Position numbers and translations under genes: made by a program. The notes beneath the pieces were generated by a model. That model saw only the letters and a program-made list of their open reading frames with translations, was not told where the DNA came from and made no database searches. From Methylococcaceae bacterium UBA7658 (GTDB taxonomy: Bacteria > Pseudomonadota > Gammaproteobacteria > Methylococcales > Methylomonadaceae): a DNA stretch of 28,456 nt. The stretch is taken from NCBI GenBank assembly GCA_002483425.1, contig DLHW01000048.1, positions 16,638-45,093 of the forward strand, in the 5' to 3' direction. This document shows positions 1 through 6,716 of this stretch, piece after piece (position 1 is the stretch's first letter; every line of letters starts with the position of its first letter).

Positions 1-855
1 TTAACTCAAACTTTGTTAATTGTTCAACGCCGGCTTAGTCAAGGACAACCTCTTTCCGAAGCGGGTTTTAAAGCGGGACTTTTTAATTATTTCCAAAAGA
101 CGTTGATAAAAACGGGCGAAACCAGCGGTAAGCTGACCGGCGCATACGACCATCTTGCCGGTTATTACGCCGTCTTAAGCAAACGCATGAAAAAAATAAA
201 ATCGCGTCTGTTAGTTCCGGCTTTGATATTAATATTAGCGTTGTTTTTACAACCCTTACCCGATTTAATAGCCTCTCATATCGGTGGCTTCGAGTATTTA
301 ATGTTGAGCTTAGGCAAATTTATTGTCATCGCAATAGGCACATTACTGCTCGTTAAAATACCTCTCATTGTTAGAGCACTTGGCGCTGGCAAATACTGGG
401 ATCGCTTGCAGTTACGAATCCCGGGTATTTCAAATTGGCTCATTAAACGGGAATTGAACCGATTTTTTACTATTTTCGGGATATTGTTAGACAGCGGCAT
501 TCCTGCCGCAAACGCATTACCGGAAGCCGTATTAACGATCAGAAATAGTTCCCTAAAAGAACAGTTCAGACCCGCTCTTGCTATAGCCAATTCTGGCATT
601 AGTGTTTCAAGCATCCTGGCGAAGGGGCCGCTTATCCCGCCCGATCTACTTCAAACGATAAACTCCAGCGAACTCAGCGGACGATTACCAAGCGGTATAC
701 TGCATTTTTGCCGTATGGAGGCTCAAACAATCGATTTGCAAGATGACGCCTTAGCGGAATGGCTGCCGAGACTGGTTTATTGTTTAGTGGTAATATGGCT
801 GGGTTATTCTTTAGTCAACACAAGGATTACATCCGTTTTACCTGCCTTTGTCTGA
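1..855 (+). CDS. GspF/PilC-like inner-membrane protein (type II secretion/type IV pilus platform family), 5' truncated
   Basis: The reading frame is open from base 1, so the N-terminus lies outside the window; at least 284 residues remain. It looks like a T2SS F / PilC platform protein, the inner-membrane component that couples the assembly ATPase to pilin extrusion. Early in the fragment GETSGKL matches the conserved GE-sG-L signature of one T2SSF domain. Two hydrophobic segments follow (around LILILALFLQ and FIVIAIGTLLLV), then a second, poorly conserved T2SSF repeat (NRFFTIFGILLDSGI ... SELSGRL), and a last hydrophobic segment near the C-terminus (LVYCLVVIWLGYSLV). This arrangement is typical of the family. 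The second repeat has lost much of the usual consensus, so it is probably a divergent paralogue rather than the main pilC. No pilus or secretion partner is visible because the upstream side is cut off. Family call fairly sure; specific system unknown. Confidence 0.7.
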   Translation, partial: LTQTLLIVQRRLSQGQPLSEAGFKAGLFNYFQKTLIKTGETSGKLTGAYDHLAGYYAVLSKRMKKIKSRLLVPALILILALFLQPLPDLIASHIGGFEYLMLSLGKFIVIAIGTLLLVKIPLIVRALGAGKYWDRLQLRIPGISNWLIKRELNRFFTIFGILLDSGIPAANALPEAVLTIRNSSLKEQFRPALAIANSGISVSSILAKGPLIPPDLLQTINSSELSGRLPSGILHFCRMEAQTIDLQDDALAEWLPRLVYCLVVIWLGYSLVNTRITSVLPAFV

Positions 856-878
856 CAATAGAAATCATCAAAAGTCTG

Positions 879-928
879 TTTTGTAAAGCATTACAAGAAA
901 TATTTTAAGTTTCGAATTAAAATAATTT
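879..928. terminator. Possible bidirectional terminator between convergent genes
   Basis: Two hairpins sit between the stop of the GspF-like gene and the M48 peptidase gene, which converge here. TTGTAA (881-886) pairs with TTACAA (891-896) across a 4-base loop. AAATATTTTAA (898-908) pairs with TTAAAATAATTT (917-928) with one bulge, overlapping the stop codon of the M48 gene. The stems are AT-only and weak, so this is a tentative call. Confidence 0.35.
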
Positions 929-2785
929 GATCCCTTTTTTAATCACTTGACCGGCAATATGGCCTTGTTTACCGTTTTTAAGAAAAACGAAACAGGTTAT
1001 ATTTGAATCGAGAAGCGATGTAACGAGATTAATTAGTTTATTTTCTTTGCTGAACAATCCCTTTTCAATAACCAAGAGGTAAGTCTTTGTTTCTGGGTAA
1101 AAACGCATGCGTTTTTCTGCTAGCCACGCGTGATTAACGCCGTCTAAAACCATGATACGCGCCGTAAATAAATTATAAATATCCATTTTACGGTCCGGTT
1201 TAACTAATTCATCGCTAATTGAAACGATACTGCGTTCCTTTTCCGCTGCAGTGTTTATGTCGTGTAACCGTTCCGCTTTTTCCAGCCAAAAATTAACCGC
1301 GTACTCGTCATCGCGGCGGCGATAAAAATCAATCAGCAGATCGTAAGCGGTCTGTTTTAAATTAGCTTGCTTTTCGATGGCTTGGGTTAATTTTTCAACC
1401 CCGGATTCGTCGTTGCGGGCCAGTAATAACTTTCCAATCGTAAACAGCACATTGGTATCGTGCAGTTTATGTTCCCGGTAAAGTTCGTATAGCGGCAAAC
1501 AATCTTCATCCGGTGCAAATTCCTTTGTTAAAGCGGCTAATTCCAAGATTTCAGGGGGAGGTAATTTATGCAAAGGTTTTGCTTTTAGATGGGCAAGCTT
1601 TGCAAGTCCTTTGTTGATTAAATGGTAGCGGTCGCGCCATTTCGCCGTATTTTTTTGCAACCACTCGTTATCGAAGTCGTTGACAATATCGGGCAGCCGT
1701 TCTTCGAACCAAAATTTAGCAGCCGATTTTCTTATTTTTGTAGGCATCTCAAGCTGAGAACTTAACGTACTTAACCGCTCTTTTAAGGCAGGATGAGTAT
1801 CGTGCTGACTGGTTTTAACGCGCATAGCCCGATCGATAAGCGAAGCGACAACCGTCCTATCGTGTTCGGCGCTTTTCAAAAACACCTGCAATTCAGTATA
1901 AGGCGACAGTTCGGATGGAGCAGTATCGCCGGTAGAATTTACAAGCTTTTGCCAGAACGTTTCAAGCAACAAATCGGGCATAATCTGACGTTTTGCCAGC
2001 GCTTGCGCTAAATCCTCTTTGGATGTCATGCTGGCTGCTATGCTATCCGCGCAAATTTCATTGGCTCGCGCCATGGGAAAAGCAAAAGCGGCAAACTTCG
2101 ATCCGTACCAGTTCAAGAATTTCCAGAGTAATTTTTTCCCTGAATGATTTTGTTGTTTCAAAGCGTTGATCGAACATAACCAGCTTAAGCGAAGCCGGTA
2201 GATCCACCCGGAAAACCGTTGATATTTGGCCGATAAATGAACCAATTCGTGAACGATCAAAGAGCGAGTTTCTTGCGGTGTAGTGCAAAAAAGCAATTCC
2301 AAACCTAATAAAAGCGTGTTTTTCTTCCAGCCGAATAAACCTAAACACGGTGTTTGAACGATGGTTGCGTTATAACCCGAACTTAGCACTATCCTTTCGA
2401 TTACCGGAGCACGCAAAGATTGGCTTAATAAGGTCAGTTCTCTGAATAATTTAGGGAATTCATCCGGTTTTAACTCGTACCCGGCGGGGGCGTCAAATTT
2501 AACCCATAGGAACTTGAACAAAGCGAAGATCATTAATAACGAAAGAAAAGCCGCGAAGAGATAAGCGGCGGTCATCATGTCAACACTAACGGCCGAGGCT
2601 GCAAGCCAGCTAAGACCGGCTGTCATTGAAAGCAATAAAAATAAGCTCCCGTAAACGGCGCAATATCCGAATAAAGCCATTACGGTTAGTTTGAGACGAT
2701 AACGCCAAGGGTTTTTAATCGCTTGATCGCTTGCTTGCCTGGTTAATATTTCTAATTCTTGTTTCCAGTATGATTCTAATGGCAT
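917..2785 (-). CDS. M48-family membrane zinc metallopeptidase with long C-terminal helical extension
   Basis: About 622 aa. The N-terminal 100 residues hold hydrophobic stretches that should form two or three membrane segments. HELVH at about residues 179-183 is the HExxH zinc/catalytic motif, and NEICAD at about residue 243 supplies the third zinc ligand as in M48 (Ste24/HtpX-like) peptidases. The downstream THPALKERL is the usual M48 HP-x(3)-R element. The remaining half (roughly residues 330-622) is helical with no motif I recognise; parts look TPR-like (NDESGVEKLTQAIEK, YAVNFWLEKAERLHD). M48 enzymes commonly act in membrane protein quality control; the substrate here is unknown. I chose the ATG at 2785 because an AGGAG ribosome binding site lies 7 bases upstream; a TTG-initiated 10-residue extension to 2815 has no such support. 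The gene stands alone, convergent with the GspF-like gene and downstream of ppnN on the same strand. Confidence 0.8.
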   Translation of the reverse strand: MPLESYWKQELEILTRQASDQAIKNPWRYRLKLTVMALFGYCAVYGSLFLLLSMTAGLSWLAASAVSVDMMTAAYLFAAFLSLLMIFALFKFLWVKFDAPAGYELKPDEFPKLFRELTLLSQSLRAPVIERIVLSSGYNATIVQTPCLGLFGWKKNTLLLGLELLFCTTPQETRSLIVHELVHLSAKYQRFSGWIYRLRLSWLCSINALKQQNHSGKKLLWKFLNWYGSKFAAFAFPMARANEICADSIAASMTSKEDLAQALAKRQIMPDLLLETFWQKLVNSTGDTAPSELSPYTELQVFLKSAEHDRTVVASLIDRAMRVKTSQHDTHPALKERLSTLSSQLEMPTKIRKSAAKFWFEERLPDIVNDFDNEWLQKNTAKWRDRYHLINKGLAKLAHLKAKPLHKLPPPEILELAALTKEFAPDEDCLPLYELYREHKLHDTNVLFTIGKLLLARNDESGVEKLTQAIEKQANLKQTAYDLLIDFYRRRDDEYAVNFWLEKAERLHDINTAAEKERSIVSISDELVKPDRKMDIYNLFTARIMVLDGVNHAWLAEKRMRFYPETKTYLLVIEKGLFSKENKLINLVTSLLDSNITCFVFLKNGKQGHIAGQVIKKGIKLF

Positions 2786-3216
2786 ATCAATTCTCCTAAC
2801 CCAGTCTACGCACAATAAAAAGTTATACGGATTCTTGGTCCTTAATAAGGCCTAGGAAAGCGGCGTGAATACCATTAAACCTTTGGGCGGATGAAACATA
2901 AACTATGCCTGGAAGATTCACTGCGGAAGGCTAATTGTCTAGTGACTAATTTCTCAATGATAACAGTATTGTCCGAGTCTTCAATTTCGAATACTGCAAG
3001 TCTAGATTAAGTTCACAAAAAATATTTCTGTTTGCTAGGTTCTTCTGTCATGCATAACCCTAAAGTCTTGTAATTGCCTCATATCCGAGAAAGGCGTTCA
3101 CAAGGTGAAAGCCCTGCGGGCAATCCACCTTTGCGCCATAGTCATGCAGGGGCTTTAAGAATTAAGTACAACAGACCTTGTCCGGCCGCGAATAGACACA
3201 AAAAAAGAGGAAAGAT
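2786..3216. other. Non-coding interval between ppnN and the M48 gene
   Basis: 431 bases with no credible ORF. An AGGAG ribosome binding site (2793-2797, minus strand) serves the M48 gene. A short palindrome CCTTAATAAGG lies at 2840-2850 just upstream. A TATAAC-like minus-strand -10 is present near 2820-2825 but lacks a good -35. The strongly foldable segment at 3093-3156 is listed separately. I see no recognisable mobile element or RNA family in the rest. Confidence 0.6.
3093..3156. other. Structured intergenic element with two competing folds
   Basis: Nested arms: GGCG (3093-3096) with CGCC (3134-3137), AAGGTG (3102-3107) with CACCTT (3126-3131), and a perfect tip GCCC-TGC-GGGC (3111-3121). 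Alternatively AAAGCCCTGC (3108-3117) can pair with GCAGGGGCTTT (3146-3156) with one bulged base, which would break the inner hairpin. No U-tract follows on either strand, so it is not a standard terminator. It may be a small RNA, a leader element for the M48 gene (minus strand) or a 3' element of ppnN. It does not match a riboswitch I can identify. Confidence 0.4.
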
Positions 3217-4593
3217 TTAAGTTGTAACGATCCTGTAGCAAGGGGTATATTTTTTTCCAGGTAATTTCATCCGGTGCTGGGTAACAAATGAGGTTAGCAA
3301 CTCGTCCATTAAGGTCATGATGTGACTGTCGCCGTGAATTTCGAAATGACCGTATTTTTCGATAGCGCGTATGCCGGAGTCTTTAACATTGCCGGCCACG
3401 ATGCCTGAAAAAGCGCGTCGCAAGTTGGCTGCAAGCACATGCTTTTCTTGATTACCATGTAAAGCCAGGGCTTTCATGTTGTCATGGCTAGGATTAAACG
3501 GCTCTTGGAACACGGAGCCGATCTTTAATTGCCAATTAAAATAATACGCATCGCCATGTTCCTTGCGGAAAGCGCGTACCCGGGAGATACCGGTTTGCAT
3601 TTCCAGCGCCACTTGAACAGGATCGTCGATGATGATCCGGTATCTGTGCTGCGCTTCTGGCCCTAGAGTGGCCGAAATAAAGCGGTCGATTTGTTCAAAA
3701 TAGCCTTTGGCGCTATCCGGTCCGGAAAATATCAACGGAAACGGCATGTCCTTATTATCCGGATGGAGCAATATTCCCAAAACATAAAGGATCTCCTCTG
3801 CCGTTCCGGCTCCGCCCGGAAACACCACGATGCCGTGCCCCGTGCGGACAAACGCTTCTAGGCGTTTCTCAATATCCGGCATAATGACCAGATCGTTGAC
3901 AATCGGATTAGGTGATTCCGCCGCGATAATGCCCGGCTCGGTGATGCCCAGATATTGTCCTGTCTTAATGCGTTGTTTGGCGTGGCCTATGGTTGCGCCT
4001 TTCATCGGGCCTTTCATCGCGCCAGGTCCGCAACCGGTGCAAATATCCAGTCCGCGCAATCCCATTTCGTGACCGACTTGTTTGGTGTACTCGTATTCTT
4101 TCCGGCTGATGGAATGTCCGCCCCAGCAGACGACAAGTTTGGGGTCGGTCATCGGCCGCAAAATATTGGCGTTACGCAGGATGTGAAATACGGCATTACT
4201 GATGCCGTTAGATGTTTTAAGGTCGAAGTGCGGGTTCTGGTTGATTTCATCGTCGACGTAGATAATGTCCCGGACCACCGCGAACAAGTGTTCGTTGATA
4301 CCTTTTATCATACGCCCGTCGACGAAGGCATGCGCCGGGGCGTTTTTTAGCTCCAGTTTGATACCGCGCTGTTCTTGCACGACGCGGATCGTAAAATCGG
4401 GATAACGTTCCAGCAACTCCTTGCCGTCGTCCATTGCACTGCCGCAATTTAATACCGCGAGAGAGCAATTCCGGAATGTCTGATATAATCCGCCTTGGCT
4501 ACTATCAAGGAGCTTGTTAACCTCTTGCCTGGATAATACATCCAACCTGCCTTCTTCCGGCGCTATTTGTGCGTCAATTACGTCATGTTTCAT
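3217..4593 (-). CDS. ppnN: Pyrimidine/purine nucleotide 5'-monophosphate nucleosidase (LOG family)
   Basis: 458 aa, against about 454 for E. coli PpnN (YgdH), with end-to-end similarity: DVLSRQEVNKLL and FRNCSLAVLN at the N-terminus, ICTGCGPGAM and MPDIEKRLEAFVR in the middle, AFSGIVAGNVK and QHRMKLPG at the C-terminus. The lysine-decarboxylase/LOG nucleotide site is the PGGAGTAEE motif at about residues 257-265. The enzyme hydrolyses the N-glycosidic bond of nucleoside monophosphates to give free base plus ribose-5-phosphate, a salvage/homeostasis role; in E. coli it is activated by (p)ppGpp. The flanking N-terminal and C-terminal domains typical of the long PpnN form are both present, which separates it from short LOG proteins. 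ATG start with an AGGGAAG binding site just upstream. It is divergent from the dcw cluster across a 412-base spacer. Confidence 0.95.
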   Translation of the reverse strand: MKHDVIDAQIAPEEGRLDVLSRQEVNKLLDSSQGGLYQTFRNCSLAVLNCGSAMDDGKELLERYPDFTIRVVQEQRGIKLELKNAPAHAFVDGRMIKGINEHLFAVVRDIIYVDDEINQNPHFDLKTSNGISNAVFHILRNANILRPMTDPKLVVCWGGHSISRKEYEYTKQVGHEMGLRGLDICTGCGPGAMKGPMKGATIGHAKQRIKTGQYLGITEPGIIAAESPNPIVNDLVIMPDIEKRLEAFVRTGHGIVVFPGGAGTAEEILYVLGILLHPDNKDMPFPLIFSGPDSAKGYFEQIDRFISATLGPEAQHRYRIIIDDPVQVALEMQTGISRVRAFRKEHGDAYYFNWQLKIGSVFQEPFNPSHDNMKALALHGNQEKHVLAANLRRAFSGIVAGNVKDSGIRAIEKYGHFEIHGDSHIMTLMDELLTSFVTQHRMKLPGKKYTPCYRIVTT

Positions 4594-4744
4594 TATTCTT
4601 CCCTACAGATTTCACTTAAATGAATGCCGGAACAGTTTGCGAGCAATAAAATTGCCGTACTTGACAATAGGTCGCGTTTGTTAATCGCAGTTTGTTAATA
4701 GGCAAAATTAAAATTTTTTTGGCGATCATTATAAATATAAAGTA

Positions 4745-4795
4745 AAAAAAGCTTTCGCACAGCTTAATTATCTAATGCTATTTATTAGCTTTTTT
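4745..4795. repeat. Inverted repeat in mraZ upstream region
   Basis: AAAAAAGCT (4745-4753) is the exact inverse complement of AGCTTTTTT (4787-4795). Inside it are two smaller hairpins, AAGCT/AGCTT (4749-4753 with 4761-4765) and GCTA/TAGC. Ending in a T-run on the + strand and starting with an A-run, it could terminate stray transcription in both directions between ppnN and the dcw promoter. It is not downstream of a gene on either strand, so the role is uncertain. Confidence 0.3.
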
Positions 4796-4917
4796 ATTTA
4801 ACGCCCTGATAAAAATACGGTTTATTTTTAGGGAATACCGCCATCAAAGCCCTTCTAAGTTTGATCCTAAGTTGTTGTCAAAAAAGATAGTTTTTTATTT
4901 TATTTCCCTTTTTCTTG

Positions 4918-4926
4918 TGCTATTCT
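4918..4926 (+). promoter_or_regulatory. Candidate dcw (mraZ) promoter, extended -10
   Basis: TGC-TATTCT matches an extended -10 (TGn-TATnnT). There is no good -35 at 17 bases; the preceding sequence is a T-rich tract, which is compatible with an extended -10 promoter. Transcription would start near 4933, immediately before the TGG repeat array, so a repressor on those repeats would sit over the start and early leader. Confidence 0.45.
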
Positions 4927-4935
4927 AATTCTAAA

Positions 4936-5005
4936 TGGGGAATTATGGTGAAATTTGGCTGATTTTGGTGAATTATGGATCAGTTAGATAAAAAATGGGG
5001 GAATC
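4936..5005 (+). promoter_or_regulatory. Probable MraZ operator: TGG repeats phased at 10 bp
   Basis: Five consecutive 10-base units each begin with TGG, at 4936 (TGGGGAATTA), 4946 (TGGTGAAATT), 4956 (TGGCTGATTT), 4966 (TGGTGAATTA) and 4976 (TGGATCAGTT). The unit at 4986 is lost (AGATAAAAAA). The next in-phase unit, 4996 (TGGGGGAATC), coincides with the ribosome binding site of mraZ. MraZ of other bacteria binds TGGG-type direct repeats separated by about 5 bases in front of its own gene, i.e. one helical turn apart, and the array fits that pattern with more copies than the usual three. The assignment as a MraZ autoregulatory site is an inference from position and spacing. Confidence 0.75.
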
Positions 5006-5482
5006 TTGTTCCGGGGTAGCGTTACTGTCAATCTCGACGAAAAAGGCCGCATAGCTATACCTGCGCGCTATCGCGAGAAAGTGCAAAAAGCAAGCGGCGG
5101 CGAATTGGTCGTCTCAATTGCGGTAACCGCCCGCGGCGTTGGCATGACCGATTGCTTATGGATTTACCCCTTGTCCGCTTGGGAAGAATTTGAAGCCAAA
5201 TTAAAGAGCCTGCGATCTTCCAGCAAGAAAATTTCCGATTTCAAACGATTTGTGGTTGGTAGTGCATTTGACTGCGAAATGGATTCGCAGGGCCGAATCA
5301 TGATTCCGGAAAAAATACGGAAATTCGCCAATTTAGCCGATAAAAAAATGGTATTAGCGGGAAACATTGACCGGCTTGAGCTTTGGAATGAAGACGTGTG
5401 GAATGCCAAAGAAGAACTGCTTAAGGCCGATAGCGGCGAAGAGGATGCCGCTATGGATATTCTGGAAGAGTTGTCTTTATAA
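5006..5482 (+). CDS. mraZ: Transcriptional regulator MraZ
   Basis: 158 aa (E. coli 152). Two AbrB-like swapped-hairpin repeats are visible: MFRGSVTVNLDEKGRIAIPA-type at the N-terminus and CEMDSQGRIMIPEKIRK around residues 90-106. MraZ forms ring-shaped oligomers on DNA and regulates the dcw operon, including itself. The start is a TTG at 5006 because the protein then begins with the conserved MFRG and a GGGGGA binding site lies 3-4 bases upstream. No in-frame ATG is better placed. First gene of the cluster; rsmH follows after 15 bases. A weak TTG start together with the operator suggests the protein is kept at low level. Confidence 0.96.
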   Translation: MFRGSVTVNLDEKGRIAIPARYREKVQKASGGELVVSIAVTARGVGMTDCLWIYPLSAWEEFEAKLKSLRSSSKKISDFKRFVVGSAFDCEMDSQGRIMIPEKIRKFANLADKKMVLAGNIDRLELWNEDVWNAKEELLKADSGEEDAAMDILEELSL

Positions 5483-5497
5483 AAAGAGACTTAATTC

Positions 5498-6424
5498 GTG
5501 CAGCACAAGCCTGTAATGCTGGCAGAAGCTCTGCAACAGCTTGCAATCAAGGAAGATGGTGTTTACTTGGATTGTACTTTCGGCCGTGGCGGGCATACTC
5601 GAGCGATATTATCGCAACTCGGGGAAAAGGGCCGGGTACTGGCTTTCGACAGGGATTACGACGCCATCGCTTCGGATTCGGCTAAGCCCATGCTCGAAGA
5701 CAAGCGTTTTTCGTTAATGCATTGCAGTTTTTCTTCGTTGGAAGATGTTGTAAAAGAAGCTGGTTTAACAGGCCGTATCGACGGTATTTTACTGGACTTA
5801 GGCGTGTCATCCCCGCAATTGGACAATCCCGATAGAGGCTTCAGTTTTATACAGAACGGCCCATTGGATATGCGCATGGATACAAGGTCGGAACTAACTG
5901 CAGCAAAATGGCTGGCTCGTATTGACGAGAAGGAATTAACTAAAGTTTTATTCGAATACGGAGAAGAACGCTTTGCTAGACGAATAGCGCGAGTAATCGT
6001 CGAAACCAGGCCGGAAAAGCCGTTTGTTACAACCAGAGACCTGGTTAAGGTTATTGAAGACGCTATTCCAATTCGGGAGAAGCATAAGCACCCGGCGACA
6101 CGAAGTTTCCAGGCAATCCGGATTGCTGTCAACAAGGAGCTTGATGAATTAAAGGCTGCATTGCAACAATCATTAAACGTATTAAACCGAGGGGGACGTC
6201 TGGTGGTGATTTCTTTTCATTCTTTAGAAGACAGGACTGTCAAACAATTTATCCGGAACGAGTCGGGCGCCAAGTACGATCCAGGCAAATTACCGGTAAA
6301 AGAAGCTGACATTACTAAGGGACTATTGAGAAAACTAGGCAAACCGTTAACGGCAAGCAATACCGAAGTCGAACAAAATCCGAGAGCGCGCAGTGCGATC
6401 ATGAGAGTGGCGGAACGAGTTTAA
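5498..6424 (+). CDS. rsmH: 16S rRNA (cytosine1402-N4)-methyltransferase
   Basis: 308 aa, starting with a GTG. RsmH (MraW) methylates N4 of C1402 in the ribosomal decoding centre using SAM. Visible motifs: HKPVMLAEAL at the N-terminus, the SAM-binding DCTFGRGGHTRAIL, LDLGVSSPQLD, FSFIQNGPLDMRMD, the PATRSFQAIRIAVNKEL segment, and VVISFHSLEDR near the C-terminus. All are characteristic of the family and the length is standard. It lies 15 bases after mraZ and ends one base before the ftsL start, so it is part of the same transcript. Confidence 0.97.
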   Translation: MQHKPVMLAEALQQLAIKEDGVYLDCTFGRGGHTRAILSQLGEKGRVLAFDRDYDAIASDSAKPMLEDKRFSLMHCSFSSLEDVVKEAGLTGRIDGILLDLGVSSPQLDNPDRGFSFIQNGPLDMRMDTRSELTAAKWLARIDEKELTKVLFEYGEERFARRIARVIVETRPEKPFVTTRDLVKVIEDAIPIREKHKHPATRSFQAIRIAVNKELDELKAALQQSLNVLNRGGRLVVISFHSLEDRTVKQFIRNESGAKYDPGKLPVKEADITKGLLRKLGKPLTASNTEVEQNPRARSAIMRVAERV

Positions 6425-6425
6425 A

Positions 6426-6716
6426 ATGACGAACGGGCATCAAATCAACAGCAAAGAACTGACCGTAGTGACCGGGTTATTAATCGTTCTGATGATAACA
6501 GCCTTATCTGTAATTTATTGTAAGAATTATTCGCGCTCGCTTTTTATAGAAATAGAACGCGCCGAACGCTCATTGGATCAATACGAAGTGGAATGGGGAC
6601 AGATGCAGCTGGAATTAACAACGCTAGCAGAACAGAATCGGGTCGAAGCCATCGCCAAAGAGCGTTTGAAACTCGTCATGCCGCCACGGGAAAGTATTAT
6701 TTATTTAAAACCTTAG
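6426..6716 (+). CDS. ftsL: Cell division protein FtsL
   Basis: 96 aa. A short cytoplasmic N-terminus, one transmembrane segment at about residues 14-32 (VVTGLLIVLMITALSVIYC), then a periplasmic coiled-coil (SLDQYEVEWGQMQLELTTLAE) and a C-terminal MPPRESIIYL typical of gammaproteobacterial FtsL. FtsL forms a complex with FtsB and FtsQ and activates the FtsWI septal synthase. It is placed exactly where FtsL belongs, between rsmH and ftsI. The start is one base after the rsmH stop and its TAG touches the ATG of ftsI, so expression is probably translationally coupled. Confidence 0.92.
   Translation: MTNGHQINSKELTVVTGLLIVLMITALSVIYCKNYSRSLFIEIERAERSLDQYEVEWGQMQLELTTLAEQNRVEAIAKERLKLVMPPRESIIYLKP

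Larger units (their letters stand above)
4594..5005. other. AT-rich divergent intergenic region upstream of mraZ
   Basis: 412 bases between the start of ppnN and mraZ. It contains a candidate terminator-like inverted repeat (4745-4795), a candidate extended -10 promoter (4918-4926) and the phased TGG repeat array (4936-5005), each listed separately. I find no ORF. A minus-strand promoter for ppnN must be here but I cannot pick one confidently. Confidence 0.7.

Noticed and set aside
4936..4985. Tandem 10-base units considered as a CRISPR or simple satellite
   Set aside because: Units are too short for CRISPR repeats, have no spacers, and only the TGG and flanking AT pattern is kept; position before mraZ fits an operator.
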